Shown here: piece by piece, positions 1 through 12,029 of the stretch | Numbering within the stretch: position 1 is the stretch's first letter | How the letters are laid out: each line of letters starts with the position of its first letter | Assembly (NCBI RefSeq): GCF_040412425.1 | Contig: NC_089782.1 | Span: forward strand, 20,313,122 to 20,377,121 | DNA length: 64,000 bases | Direction of reading: 5' to 3' | DNA from: Macrobrachium rosenbergii | Lineage: Eukaryota > Arthropoda > Malacostraca > Decapoda > Palaemonidae | Program-made: the position numbers and the translations under genes | The notes under the pieces: model-generated | Databases searched by the model: none | What the model saw: the letters and a program-made list of their open reading frames with translations, nothing else | What the model was told of the DNA's origin: nothing

Positions 1-1013
1 TGTGGGCGTTCACCAACGTTCTGTATTATCACATAAAACATTTCCGAAGTCTGCATTATTGTCGCATGAACTCCCCCTTCCCCGCCACTTCCAGAACGAA
101 GCTCCTACTTTAAATATGCGATTCTTGTCAGCTTGTCGGTCACCTGATAGCTCGCATCTTATTAATTCAGGCAAGATTTCTTAAGTGGTGCGAACTTGTC
201 ACCGTCTGACAAGAGCCTTCTTGAAACAGTCCGTCTTGACGTGAGGGACATTTCGACGTGCCAGTCAAGGGCAAATTTTGCCTTGAGTAATTCAGTGGCC
301 TATGAAATGCTTCATTGGGGATGATGGTCGAGCGAAGGGCGACTTCGGAAGACTGTTATTTTTCCTTCGAGATTTTTGCCATTAACTCTGTGGTTGGCAT
401 CAGAACCGCAATCAGGTATGCTGTAATAAAAATAACTTTATTTAAACTGCAAATCTCCGCCTATAACGATAACGATTATTGAAATTTATGTTAACCATGC
501 CATGGGAACACTACAGAAGAAAAACAAATTAGGAGAAGATCTCTGTGGTTATTACCTTTATTTTCATTCTTCACATTTATATATTTCCCTACCTTTACAG
601 CGTACAACGGCATACTATGCCGTTGCCGTCAGAAAGACGGCGATATGACACTAGCTCAAGCGACAGTTGTTATAAAGAAAATAAGATACGTGAGCATAAC
701 ATAATAAAAACAGCAGAGCAATCCCATCTAATATTCCAAGTGACCTCTTAAGGTTTATGTCAAAGTAGCGTGACCTCGCCCTGGCTCCTATTTGTTCCTT
801 CAAGGCATTTCTACCCAGCTGTGCTGACTTCAGCCGAAATAATTCTTGATCCAGGGTACTGCTAGTTTTTTTTTTTTTCTCGATATTGTACAGTAATTTT
901 GGAACCAATATGAGGTCTACTTATTCTGAGTATTACGGTGGCTTCTCTTCTCATATACCTAGAGGTCAAAAGGTAAATTAGCTTGGTTTTATCTGTCCAT
1001 CTATTTATCTTTC
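1..1013. other. non-coding, nothing recognised
   Basis: No splice-bounded coding pattern, repeat family or RNA gene is recognisable here. Short open frames on both strands show no domain or compositional support. Confidence 0.5.
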
Positions 1014-1728
<715 letters not shown>

Positions 1729-1825
1729 ACACATATACATATACACATACATATATATATTTATATATATAATGTATATATTTATACATAAATATATGCA
1801 TGTATACATATATATGTATGGATAC

Positions 1826-1881
<56 letters not shown>

Positions 1882-1895
1882 CATACATACATACA
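1729..1895. repeat. CATA/AT/ACAT compound microsatellite
   Basis: Mixed CATA steps, a TA core at about 1829-1877, then ACAT tetranucleotides. Confidence 0.95.
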
Positions 1896-2067
1896 CATGC
1901 ATGCAACTTGCTCTTTCTTCCGCTCTCCTGATCCATTATGTTCTTAAACCCAACGCTTGAAATACTGAATGGCACAGGCACGATTAGTTAGAAAAAATTA
2001 AGCTGAAATTTTTTTTTAGTTATCTGTTTGTGTTATGGTGCATTTATTTTACATAGATATTCTATAG

Positions 2068-2068
2068 T

Positions 2069-2111
<43 letters not shown>

Positions 2112-2128
2112 TATATACAAAATCCATT

Positions 2129-2186
<58 letters not shown>

Positions 2187-2307
2187 CCACAATTATAATA
2201 TATATATAAATCCCATTTAATTTTGGAAAAATAAATGTTGGGTTTAAAATCAAGAAAGATTAAAAACACACACACACACACACACACACAGGAGGACAGG
2301 AGGAGGA

Positions 2308-2367
<60 letters not shown>
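2068..2367. repeat. AT, AC and AT tracts within a short duplication
   Basis: TA tracts lie at about 2069-2105, 2140-2186 and 2308-2366, with an AC run at 2266-2290 and a few GGA steps between. A flanking segment (CCCATTTAATTTTGG followed by a GTTGGGTTTTAA-like motif and ATCAAGAAAGA) occurs near 2212-2260 and again near 2371-2445, so the tract sits inside a diverged direct duplication. Confidence 0.9.
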
Positions 2368-2370
<3 letters not shown>

Positions 2371-2484
2371 TCCCATTTAATTTTGGTCAACTACTGCCTT
2401 TGCCATCAGTAATTCCAAACGTTGGGTTTTAAGATCAAGAAAGAGCAAGTTGACTCTCTTCCGTCATTCTACGTGGCTCTGGAG

Positions 2485-2576
2485 AGGGAGGAGGAGGAGG
2501 AGGAGGAGGAGGAGGAGGAGGAGGAGGAGGAGGAGGAGGAGGAGGAGGAGGAGGAGGAGGAGGGAGGAGGAGGAGG
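2485..2576. repeat. GGA trinucleotide microsatellite
   Basis: About 28 GAG/GGA repeats. It translates as poly-Glu on one strand and poly-Pro on the other, which explains the long open frames here. Confidence 0.98.
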
Positions 2577-2785
2577 GAGTCTTCCGTCAATTTGGCGACG
2601 AAGGAAGAATATAAGTTTTTGAGCACCTTTCTATTTCTCCCAGACAGAACTTCCGTCATTCGGCGGAGCAGCACTATGTGTCAATGCATCGCGTCCTCCG
2701 CAAGTTTTGGGATTCCTGCTGCGTCTGCCGTTGGTTCCTCTTCCGTCTTTTAACCTACGTTGACTTCCGCCTGATTCATTTGATG

Positions 2786-5190
2786 GTAAGTTTTTGAGAG
2801 TCTTCCGTCATTCTATTTCCCAGTCAGACAGCCATTTTTGCCTCATTCTTCTTCAGCATCCATGACGTCAGTCATGAGGTTTTAGAATCTTCCGTCATTT
2901 GTTTGCCAGTCAGACAGTAAGTTTTTTGATGAATATCAACGTCACAGTGCTCAGACTCTCTTCCGTCATTCTACTTCTCCAGTTCAGTAAGTTTTTGGAG
3001 AGTCTTCCGTCATTCTGCTTCTCCAGTCAGACAGTAAGTTTTTTGGAGAGTCTTCCGTCATTCTACTTCTCCAGTCAGACAGTAAGTTTTTTGGAGAGTC
3101 TTCCGTCATTCTATTTCTCCAGTCAGACAGTAAGTTTTTTGGAGAGTCTTCCGTCATTCTATTTCTCCAGTCAGACAGTAAGTTTTTGGAGAGTCTTCCG
3201 TCATTCTATTTCTCCAGTTAAGTTTTTGGAGAGTCTTCCGTCATTCTATTTTCCAGTCAGACAGGAAGTTTTTGGAGAGTCTTCTTCTTCTATTTCTCCA
3301 GTCAGACAGTAAGTTTTTTTTTTTCTTCCGTTCATTTTATTTCTCTTCAGTCAGACAGTAAAGTTTTTTTGGAGAGTCTTCCGTCATTCTATTTCTCCAG
3401 TCAGACAGTAAGTTTTTTCTCAGTCAGTTCAGTAAGTTTTTGGAGAGTCTTCCGTCATTCTATTTCTCCAGTCAGAAGTTTTTTGGAAGTTTTCATTCTA
3501 CTTCTCCAGTCAGTTCAGTAAGTTTTTGGAGAGTCTTCCGTCATTCTAGTCTTCCGTCATTCTATTTCTCCAGTCAGACATTCTACTTCTCCAGTCAGTT
3601 CAGTTTTTTGGAGAGTCTTCCGTCATTCTACTTCTCCAGTCAGTTCTATTTTTTTTGGAGAGTCTCCAGTCAGACAGTAAGTTTTTTGAGAGTCTTCCGT
3701 CATTCTACTTCTCCAGGTTTAGTAGTCTTCCGTCATTCTATTTCTCCAGTCAGACAGTAAAGTTTTTTTTTGGAGTCTTCCGTCATTCTATTTCTCCAGT
3801 CAGTTTTTTTTTGAGAGTCTTCCGTCATTCTATTTCAGTCAGACAGTAAGTTTTTTGGAGAGTCTTCCGTCATTCTATTTCTCCAGTCAGACAGTAAGTT
3901 TTTTGGAGAGTCTTCCGTCATTCTATTTCTCCAGTCAGACAGTAAGTTTTTTGGAGTCTTCCGTCATTCTATTTCTCCAGTCAGACAGTAAGTTTTTTGG
4001 AGAGTCTTCCGTCATTCTATTTCTCCAGTCAGACAGTAAGTTTTTTGGAGAGTCTTCCGTCATTCTATTTCTCCAGTCAGACAGTAAGTTTTTTGGAGAG
4101 TCTTCCGTCATTCTATTTCTCCAGTCAGACAGTAATTCTATTTCTCAGTTTTTTTTGGAGAGTCTTCCAGACAGTCTTCCGTCATTCTATTTCTCCAGTC
4201 AGACAGTAAGTTTTTTGAGAGTCTTCCGTCATTCTATTTCTCCAGTCAGACAGTAAGTTTTTTGGAGTCTTCCGTCATTCTATTTCTCCAGTCAGACAGT
4301 AAGTTTTTTGGAGAGTCTTCCGTCATTCTATTTCTCCAGTCAGACAGTAAGTTTTTTGGAGAGTCTTCCGTCATTCTATTTCTCCAGTCAGACAGTAAGT
4401 TTTTTGGAGTCTTCCGTCATTCTATTTCTCCAGTCAGACAGTAAGTTTTTTGGAGAGTCTTCCGTCATTCTATTTCTCCAGTCAGACAGTAAGTTTTTTG
4501 GAGTCTTCCGTCATTCTATTTCTCCAGTCAGACAGTAAGTTTTTTGGAGAGTCTTCCGTCATTCTATTTCTCCAGTCAGACAGTAAGTTTTTTGAAGTCT
4601 TCCGTCATTCTATTTCTCCAGTCAGACAGTAAGTTTTTTGGAGTCTTCCGTCATTCTATTTCTCCAGTCAGACAGTAAGTTTTTTGGAGTCTTCCGTCAT
4701 TCTATTTCTCCAGTCAGACAGTAAGTTTTTTGGAGAGTCTTCCGTCATTCTATTTCTCCAGTCAGACAGTAAGTTTTTTCTACTTCTCCAGTCAGTTCAG
4801 TAAGTTTTTTGGAGAGTCTTCCGTCATTCTACTTCTCCAGTCAGTTCAGTAAGTTTTTTGGAGAGTCTTCCGTCATTCTACTTCTCCAGTTCAGCAAGTT
4901 TTTTGGAGAGTCTTCCGTCATTCTACTTCTCCAGTTCAGCAAGTTTTTTGGAGAGTCTTCCGTCATTCTACTTCTCCAGTCAGTTCAGTAAGTTTTTTGG
5001 AGAGTCATTCTACTTCTCCAGTCAGTTTAGTAAGTTTTTTGGAGAGTCTTCCGTCATTCTACTTCTCCAGTCAGTTTAGTGAGTTTTTTGGAGAGTCTTC
5101 CGTCATTCTACTTCTCCAGTTCAGTAAGATTTTTGGAGAGTTTTTTTTGGAGAGTCTTTCGTCGTTCTACTTCTCCAGTTCAGCAAGTTT
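2786..5190 (+). repeat. 48-bp minisatellite with intron-like units
   Basis: About 45-50 tandem units of a 48-bp consensus, measured for example between successive CTCCAG motifs at 4023 and 4071. Each typical unit reads GTAAGT, a T run, GGAGAG, TCTTCCGTCATT, a pyrimidine stretch ending CTCCAG, then TCAGACA before the next GTAAGT. Several units are shortened. Units after about 4785 carry a CTACTT...CAGTTCAG variant and form a distinct sub-block. Isolated TCTTCCGTCATT motifs upstream (2457, 2654, 2740) suggest an older eroded edge. Because 48 is divisible by 3, most frames stay open and give repetitive LPSFYFSSQ-type translations, which are not evidence of a protein. The first unit (2786-2823) has the fullest splice-donor context (ATG before GTAAGT). 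Confidence 0.95.
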
Positions 5191-5489
5191 TTTGGAAAAT
5201 ATTTCAGAATCCTTTTGTCTTTCTTTTGATTGATGAATTTAATGTATGTTTGGGGCTTGTCAGAGAATTATTTTACGGTCGAAATTTATTCCAAAAATAA
5301 ATCTGGCTTTATAATCTGAAAGCATTTGATTTCAGTAATGAAGAATATATAGTAGTGGATTCAGCGCACATTCACAATGTTCTACCTCTCACGACACTGA
5401 ATATCTTGTGGATACCATTTCTGTATGATAATTCAAAGTAAAGAAGGATATTGCAGTCTCCGCAATAATATGTATACTGATAAAAAAAA

Positions 5490-5494
5490 ATAAA

Positions 5495-5532
<38 letters not shown>

Positions 5533-5537
5533 ATACA

Positions 5538-5580
<43 letters not shown>

Positions 5581-5581
5581 A
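5490..5581. repeat. AAT/ATT microsatellite, near-palindromic
   Basis: An AAT run is followed by ATT runs, so the tract can fold back on itself. Confidence 0.95.
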
Positions 5582-5814
5582 ACGAGCATACATTCTCATG
5601 AGAAAACAGAAGACATTACACAGAATCCTCATAATAATGTAAAAAAAACGAAGACACTGAAGAAGAAGAACGGTATAGAAAAGACTGCATACTTTAAATA
5701 ACCATAAGCATGTGTGAATAACAAAAAACAACTATCTACCTTTTCAGCAACTACTTCCCACTCCGTCAAAGTCCTGGAGCTGCAGAAAGACGGCATCGCC
5801 ACGATGCGCTCTGA

Positions 5815-5963
5815 GGCCCTTTACAAAAATGGGCTGAATCGCGACCACCACATCTATTCAAATCACTTGTGAACCAGGTTCCAGATCCTACTTCCTCCAC
5901 GCTTGCAATCTCTCTTTCGTCTGAGGGATCCGAAAACTATTCAGCCTGGAATGCTTTGTGGAG
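5815..5963 (+). CDS. candidate 5' exon of the lectin/LDLa ligand-gated channel gene
   Basis: This is a tentative exon. The frame is open from just after a TGA at 5812-5814 to a GTAAG donor at 5964, and its last residues read SSEGSENYSAWNALW. It ends with two leftover bases (AG). The next exon begins with one unpaired base (A), so joining them gives an Arg codon and the smooth run ALWRWYHLCYTYE, which resembles the strand before the conserved W-H-x-C-xx-Y/W-E of pentraxin/LamG-type domains. The true 5' boundary is not visible. An upstream alternative frame (from an acceptor-like TTTTCAG near 5748) is open to a TGA near 5871 and would need a frameshift to join. No signal peptide or start codon was found; further 5' exons would have to lie upstream. 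The donor abuts the tail of a dispersed repeat. Confidence 0.4.
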
Positions 5964-5968
5964 GTAAG

Positions 5969-6262
5969 AACAGAACAGAATGTGGGATTCAGGCCAAACG
6001 CTGGGACCTATGAGGTCACTCAGCGCTGAAACGGAAATTGACATTAAGGAGGTTTGAAAGGTGTAACAGGAGGAAACCCCTCTCAGTTGCACTGCGAAAC
6101 AACTGTTGGAGAGGGTGGAAAGTCAGATGGAAGAGAGAGAATATGAACTGAGGTAGAGTAAAAGGAATGAAAGAGGTTGCAGCTAGGGGCCGAAAGGACG
6201 CTACAAAGACCCTTAAGTAATGCCTGCAGTGCACTAAGTGAAGTGCACTCGACCACTTCCCC
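5969..6262 (-). mobile_element. SINE-like dispersed element, family A, copy 1
   Basis: On the + strand the landmarks are AGGCCAAACGCTGGGACC, TATGAGGTCACTCAGCGCTGAAA, GGTTTGAAAGGTGTAACAGG, GGTTGCAGCTAGGGGCCG and TGCCTGCAGTGCAC. The same order of landmarks recurs at about 37.8, 42.2, 50.9, 58.6 and 63.7 kb. A short AGAAC run precedes it. Read on the minus strand this run is a pentanucleotide 3' tail, as in some SINEs, and it sets the assigned orientation. The minus-strand open frame over this copy is a chance frame of the repeat. Confidence 0.85.
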
Positions 6263-7972
6263 CTCTCAAGCCCCCACAGGGTTTCTAGAAATGAGGAAGG
6301 GGTTTGGGCGAGGTTTGCCTTTGCTCTCGAAAAAACTCCACTAATCCTCTATTCTTGAGACAGAGACGCGAACGTGCCTCACGTTTAATTCTAAAACTTC
6401 CTGAAGTCTTGATGTGAAAAAAGGCAGATTAAATCACCAAAACAGTTTATTCTGAAACTTATATAATATCTTGATTATGGCAAAAAGAATTTCAGATCAG
6501 CATTTTTGTTCATTCTCAAACATACCTGATATCTCGATTTGACAAAATCGAGATATCAGCAAAAACTGTTCACCTATAAGCTCTTTATCGTATCTTGATT
6601 ATGACAAAACGCTTTCAAGTTGGTTGAACTTTTCTATCTTCATTTTCTGGTCCCTTAATGAGGGTTTAAACAGGCAAACAATTTTTGTCTTAATACCAAA
6701 TAAGTTCGAACTGCAAGCTTTGCGCCATAAAAACCCTTAAAATTTCGACGAATTGCTCCAGTTCAAATCAGCCAGAATTATGATTTTTTTAAGTTTATTT
6801 TTCTGTTATCACCATGTATTGAAGAAAAAATCTTGATATATTTTAAGAAGAACAAATTTCAAGTCGACATATCTTTTAAATGAGACTTATGGTATCTAAG
6901 CACGTATAGCCATAACCTCTGGCAAAGGTTATGTATTTAAGCCCGCCTAAAACCTAAAAAAGAAGGTGGTAGCCACACTGGCTAAAAACCCCTGCCTTGT
7001 AAAATTCCAAGCTTCTCTTAAACTTGACACAAACCTTCCTTCGCGATTCAGGAGGCACAACGTTGTCAGGAAACCAAAGGGGCCTAAAAATCAACATATT
7101 AAGTAAATATGCTTTTATGGTTTCACAGCAACGTAACTATATACAGCCAGTGAATTGAAGAGCGACTTAATGACATAATAATGTCTTGTGTTTTCTCCTC
7201 CTTAACAGAGATTTGGGTTGACAAAATCCGCTTCGTGTATTCGGAGTCCTGGCATTTCATGCCCTGAAAGACTACCTTTGGGCATTCAGGTAAGCAAATA
7301 AATGGATTATGTTGTTGCTGCACGGTTATATTACCCTTTTTCCTGCACGGGCTCTTGCTCACTAAACACCTTTAACAGCAGACTTTAACCGCAGATAGCC
7401 TTAACTAAAATGTCTCCTAATCAGATGACTAGTACCTAATTTCATTCTCCCCTCTTTACGGGCTTTAGGGAGCATGAGGCTAGTTTAACAAAAGTCATGT
7501 TTCCCTTTTAGGATAAGAATGTCAAATATTCATTTTAAAATTCTAATAATCAAGGGTAAAAGTGAATCATAATGCCATAACTAGTGTATACTTGGTATTT
7601 CGATAAATTTTGTTATAACAATCCTCTCTATAAACCCAAGATCATTATCAGTTATTCCAGTCACCTCAGTATAACATGCTATTAATTATCAGTTATTCCA
7701 GTCACCTCAGTATAACATGCTATTAATTAATGGGTCCATAACTTCTTTGCTTAGGTTGTACAATGTTATGTCCACCCGTGATAATACTATCAGGGAGTCA
7801 ATAATTAAAGTTTCCTGCTTATAAATTAAGTGGTACCTTATTTGCCTCGCCTACGATGTCAGTCAATAATTACAGTTTTTTTTTTCCATTAAACTGGTTT
7901 GTACCAAGTCTACTCTAACTCCAACAGTACTACAGGGCAGTCATTAAACAAAGTGTTCTTCCTTTAAATCAG
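6263..7972 (+). other. probable intron of the channel gene
   Basis: Non-coding. It contains a perfect 15-bp-arm hairpin at 6526-6559 (arms CTGATATCTCGATTT and its complement, 4-base loop) and a 41-bp direct duplication near 7645-7727. The sequence ends in TTTAAATCAG, a usable acceptor at 7972. Confidence 0.55.
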
Positions 7973-8147
7973 ATGGTACCATCTTTGCTACACCTACGAA
8001 AACACCACTGGCCGCATGGAGGCCTTCATCAACGGGAATAAAGTGCACGAATCCAACTACATCGTCGGCAGACCGGTTTACGGCGAAAATGCCGTCGCCG
8101 GTAACGGCGAAGTGGCGGAGGAGAGTTTCAGCGGACTCTTGACGCAG
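7973..8147 (+). CDS. exon: pentraxin/LamG-like domain of a ligand-gated channel-like protein
   Basis: The exon is bounded by an AG acceptor (7971-7972) and a GTGAGG donor (8148). After one split-codon base it gives 58 codons. The product starts WYHLCYTYE, continues with an NTTGRMEAFINGNKV segment, and ends EESFSGLLTQ. The W-Y-H-x-C-x-x-Y-E followed by a G-x-M-x-x-F-x-N-G turn is the pattern of pentraxin and laminin-G (concanavalin-A-like) sandwiches. It ends in phase 0, and the next exon begins INVWDRVL, the L-x-x-[IV]-N-[VI]-W-D-R segment that closes such domains. The domain would be extracellular; its ligand is unknown. Assignment rests on motif order and phase agreement, not on a search. 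Confidence 0.8.
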
Positions 8148-8739
8148 GTGAGGAGGGAGACCTTTATGATGCGAGCCACTTAGGGCGCAGTGCCATTAAA
8201 CATCGACCTGTCATAAACATTCATCGGTAACTCATCACACATACATCAGAAAAAGGCTGAATACGAGTCAACGGCTTACTGGTGGTCGTAACCAGGGCTG
8301 CTTATGATCATCCAGACTCGTTCTTCACTTACGGTCGTCGATTTGTTTTCAACCTGTTTCTGTTATGTATGCGATAAGTTGCCCACGTGTGTTTAAGACA
8401 TGTTTTACTGTAGTGTGGACACAGTCTTAAAGGGTAGGCGTTTTTGGATAAAAGGAATCTTGCAAGTAAGGAATGTGGGATGTTAAGGGACTTGCAGTAA
8501 AAGGGATTGGGACGAAAGAAAACTCGAAAATGACGAGATAACATTGTAGGAAAACATCTAGATTAAATATAATTCACAAAATAAAATCGTAGGAAAACAT
8601 CTAGGTTAAATATAATTCACAAAAAAAAGTTCTGGAAAATACGAAACTTTGGGTAGAGACTTTGCAATGTATGGGGCCTGTAGCTAAAAGCTCTAGTCAT
8701 AGGAAAATTTGCAAATAAAGACCCTTCAGTGATGGAAGA

Positions 8740-9085
8740 CTCACAACTAGAGTTTATACACAGAGGAGACCCACAAGTAAAGAGTGAGGGTCTCCTTTCA
8801 TCATAAGCTCTTTCCTTGTAAGTCTCCTCTCATCATAAACTCTTTACTTGTGAGTCTCCTCTCATTTGAGGAGACTCACAAGTAAAGAGTTTATGATGAG
8901 AAGAGAGAGACTGAGTGCATGATGAGATGAGACAAACATGTAAGAGTTTATAAGTGTTTATGAAGAGACTGACAAGTAAAGAGTTATAATGATGAGAATT
9001 TATAAGAGTGCAGATGAGAACACATGTAAAGAGTGTATGATGAGAGGAGACTCACAAGTAAAGAGTTTATGATGAAAGGAGACCA
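8740..9085. repeat. inverted and direct repeats around a perfect 34-bp palindrome
   Basis: Arms 8828-8861 and 8868-8901 are exact reverse complements separated by six bases (TCATTT). The core motif (GAGACTCACAAGTAAAGAG plus TTTATGATGAGA) recurs in partial direct copies downstream to about 9080 and in inverted copies upstream from about 8770. The block can form a long hairpin. Confidence 0.93.
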
Positions 9086-9795
9086 ACAGGAGCCCAGCTG
9101 TCACCATCATGTATTATTCTCCCAGGGGTTGTCCTATATTCTCCCAGGGGTTGTGCGAAGGACATGTCCAAGCCATCTCCATCTCCCTTTCATCATCATC
9201 TCATTTACATATGGAGCTACTTTAATTTCTAGCTCTATCTTGCCATCTGACCACTAATATTCTTCTTAAAGCTTTATTCTCAAAACAACAGAATCTTTTA
9301 GATATAGTCTCATTGCTTAGCATGACTGAAGCCCGTATAGGAATACACATCATACCAGATATAAGTTTAAACTCACTTTCATTGCAATTTAATGTATTTG
9401 ATTTCCAAATCTTATTCACTACTGCCCATTGTTTAATTTGCTTTTTCCTGGTCTTTCACTAAATTTCAATTATAGAGAAGCTGTACTAGATATCTTGGTT
9501 CTTAATTATTTGAAAGATTTAACCTATTTAGCTTTCCTCATCTAATGGAATTTTGTTTATTTGTGCGTGTTCTGTCCCCATTACTTCTGTTTATGTAAGG
9601 TCTGTCTTGAGTGCCATCCCTCTAGCTATATATATGACTCATTCTATTAAGCAAGAATTGCAGTTTTTTTTTTTTGCATTTTGCTAATGAAAACGGCATC
9701 ACCTCTATATTCTAAATCTGTTAAGGTTTTGTTGTTACTTGAATCTAATCTTTCTCTTCCATCTCCAACCAGTTTTTCATTACAGAAATCCATAT

Positions 9796-9796
<1 letters not shown>

Positions 9797-9878
<82 letters not shown>

Positions 9879-9892
9879 TATATATATATAGT
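9797..9892. repeat. AC then AT microsatellite
   Basis: AC run at 9797-9835, then AT with one interruption. Confidence 0.97.
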
Positions 9893-9979
9893 GTACAATT
9901 CGGAGGTTAAGTAGGATGGAATAAGAAGGCCTAGAAAGTGCTCATTAGATTATATCATTGCACTTTTACCATTATTATA

Positions 9980-9988
9980 TAGAATATA

Positions 9989-10064
<76 letters not shown>
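9980..10064. repeat. AT microsatellite
   Basis: Nearly pure AT tract lying immediately before a family B SINE fragment. Confidence 0.97.
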
Positions 10065-10067
<3 letters not shown>

Positions 10068-10069
<2 letters not shown>

Positions 10070-10234
10070 AAATTAAGTATACCTTAGTTTTACCAGACCA
10101 CTGAGCTGATTAACAGCTCTCTTAGGAGCCTGAAGGATTAGACTTATTTTACGTGGCTAAGAACCAACTGGTTACTTTAGCAGGACCTACAGCTTGTTGT
10201 GGAACCTGAACACACATTCGAGAAAATGAATTTA

Positions 10235-10240
<6 letters not shown>
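10068..10240 (-). mobile_element. tRNA-type SINE, family B, partial copy 1
   Basis: It matches the 3' body of the fuller copies at 37.36 and 42.31 kb in reverse orientation: TTAAGTATACCTTAG, ACCAGACCACTGAGCTGATTAACAGC, GGATTAGACTTATTTTACGTGGC and GGACCTACAGCTTGTTGTGGAA. The tRNA-like head is missing, and the element runs straight into AT tracts on both sides. Confidence 0.85.
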
Positions 10241-10316
<76 letters not shown>

Positions 10317-10336
10317 ATATACACATATATATATAG
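10233..10336. repeat. AT microsatellite
   Basis: Nearly pure AT tract ending about 165 bp before an exon of the channel gene. Confidence 0.97.
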
Positions 10337-10502
10337 GGAAAAATCTGAGTCTATGGACAAACATCTTCAAATATATAATCTCATAAATACTAACACTTAA
10401 TATTATTAAAAATTACCTGTCCATCCTGTAAATTCAGTGGCTTTGACATTAAAAAGTCCTTTCTTAATTATCAGGCCAAATGCTTGAATTTTTTCCTGAC
10501 AG

Positions 10503-11787
10503 ATCAACGTGTGGGATCGGGTCCTTCCCAACGACACCATCAAAAGAATGGCAAACTGTGAGATCGACCCTCAAGGGACCTACATTTCTTGGGATGCCGA
10601 ATGGATCGTGAATAACGCTACAATGATCGATCTCCCTTTGAGCGCATTTTGTCAGGAAAGAACCTTGACATCGTACTTTTTCTGGCCCAAGGTTCCAGAA
10701 CCAACGGCGCTGTACCTGTGCGAAGCCCTGGGCACGCACAACCCAATGGCCAGGAACCAGAAGGAGGTTGACGTCTTGTTCGACGCCCAAAATTCCACGT
10801 GGCCGGAATCGGAGATGTGCATCAAGTACTGGAGCAGCATAGATGACAAAAGGGTAGAAAACGTTTGGGTGCAAGATTACGACAACAAAGTCATCAACGA
10901 CATTTACTGGGCGCGGGATGAACCGAATGGCTACAGATACGAAAACTGCCTCTTCACGAAAATAGGAGGAATGTTCGACGACGACTGCTCTTGGCCCAAG
11001 TGCGTCGTTTGCCCTTTCGACGAGCCGCGGAGGCTCTCCTTCAGGGGCACCTGCGAGAAGGAACTGCGCCACGTATATTTCGTAGCCTATCAAGAGTACT
11101 ACGGAGGCCTCGTTTTCAAGGGTTACGGTGGTTACGAGATCAGGCAGGAAAATGGGACTTGGTACTATGCGGATACGGTAGGAGAAGAAATCCTAGCCGT
11201 TATGATACCTCACCCCATCAACTACCCAATGGGACGCAGAGAGTGGAGGGTCGAGAAGAACATATGCAACATGCAACCAGGGGAAACCAAGACCCTGCTC
11301 CTCACGCCCTGTAGGGACGACCAGTACTCCTGCGACGACGCCACGTGCATCCCTCTGCATTACAGGTGTGACCTGAAATACGACTGCAGGGATCTGAGCG
11401 ATGAACTGAACTGCGACCTCATCACTTTTCCGGCCGACTACCAAATGCGACTGCCACCGAGGGTCCCTCGCGTTGAGAACAGCAACGTCGAAATCATCCT
11501 CAACGTTATCATCAAATCCATCCACATCTTTACGGTGGACATGTCCATGAAGCTCTCTTATGAGTTGGAGATGACGTGGCTTGATGGACGCCTGGAGTAC
11601 TTGAATCTCAAGGTCAACGAGAGCCTGAACGCTCCCAGGGAGGAAACCATGCTGAAGTTGTGGTCTCCCATCGTCAGACGTCTGAACACCGATACGATTG
11701 ACGAGAATCTGCTCTCCGAAGATGCCTTGGTTTCCATCCAGAGGGCGCAGACTCCTGTCAGGAGAGATGATTCCGCGCCTGGAGAAG
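10503..11787 (+). CDS. large exon: CTLD, linker, LDLa and start of the pLGIC ligand-binding domain
   Basis: The exon encodes 428 codons without a stop, between a CCTGACAG acceptor and a GTAAGT donor; one base is left for the next codon. Residues counted from the exon start: 1-48 close the pentraxin/LamG-like domain (INVWDRVLP). About 50-170 form a C-type-lectin-like domain with LCEALG near 72, the Ca-binding-type EPN at 140-142, and Cys at 149, 162, 167 and 170. About 171-269 are a linker I do not recognise. Residues 270-304 (11310-11414) are an LDL-receptor class A module with six Cys and an acidic SDE end. After about 310 come pLGIC strands, with TWLDGRLEYLNL (the W-x-D-x-R-L strand) and KLWSPIVRRLN (the LW-x-P loop). 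The whole part would lie outside the plasma membrane and could couple sugar or protein recognition to channel gating. That coupling is inference; the ligand is unknown. The minus-strand frames here are shadows. Confidence 0.93.
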
Positions 11788-11928
11788 GTAAGTGTATCTC
11801 TGTCCATCTATCTGTCTATACAGGTGAATCATTAAGTATCCATTAACTGTTGTTCTGTCGGTTTGTTGGTATTTATATAGCACCCCATCACATAATGAAC
11901 CTTTCCTTCATTCATTCACATTAGAAAC

Positions 11929-11932
<4 letters not shown>

Positions 11933-11970
<38 letters not shown>
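11933..11970. repeat. CT microsatellite
   Basis: About 18 CT repeats in the intron, 60 bp before the damaged Cys-loop exon. Confidence 0.97.
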
Positions 11971-11974
<4 letters not shown>

Positions 11975-12029
11975 TATATATATAATGTGCGTGTATAATC
12001 TCGTTTCATAAATTCCCACTAATTTTCAG

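Larger units (their letters stand above)
8148..10502 (+). other. intron of the channel gene
   Basis: Bounded by GTGAGG and TTTTTTCCTGACAG. It holds a 50-bp direct duplication (about 8540-8630), the palindrome-rich block at 8740-9085, AC/AT microsatellites at 9797-9892, 9980-10064 and 10233-10336, and a partial SINE of family B. No coding sequence is supported inside it. Confidence 0.75.

Noticed and set aside
2435..2674. Poly-proline / poly-glutamate proteins
   Set aside because: Direct translation of the GGA trinucleotide repeat.
2899..5300. Series of open frames reading ESLPSFYFSSQTVSF repeats, looking like a repetitive secreted protein
   Set aside because: They arise because the 48-bp unit is a multiple of three. 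Several frames are open in parallel, unit-length changes break them repeatedly, and no start or domain is present.
10464..11807. Minus-strand frames of 204-209 residues opposite the large exon
   Set aside because: Shadow frames; the + strand carries the Cys-rich LDLa, CTLD and pLGIC motifs and proper splice sites.
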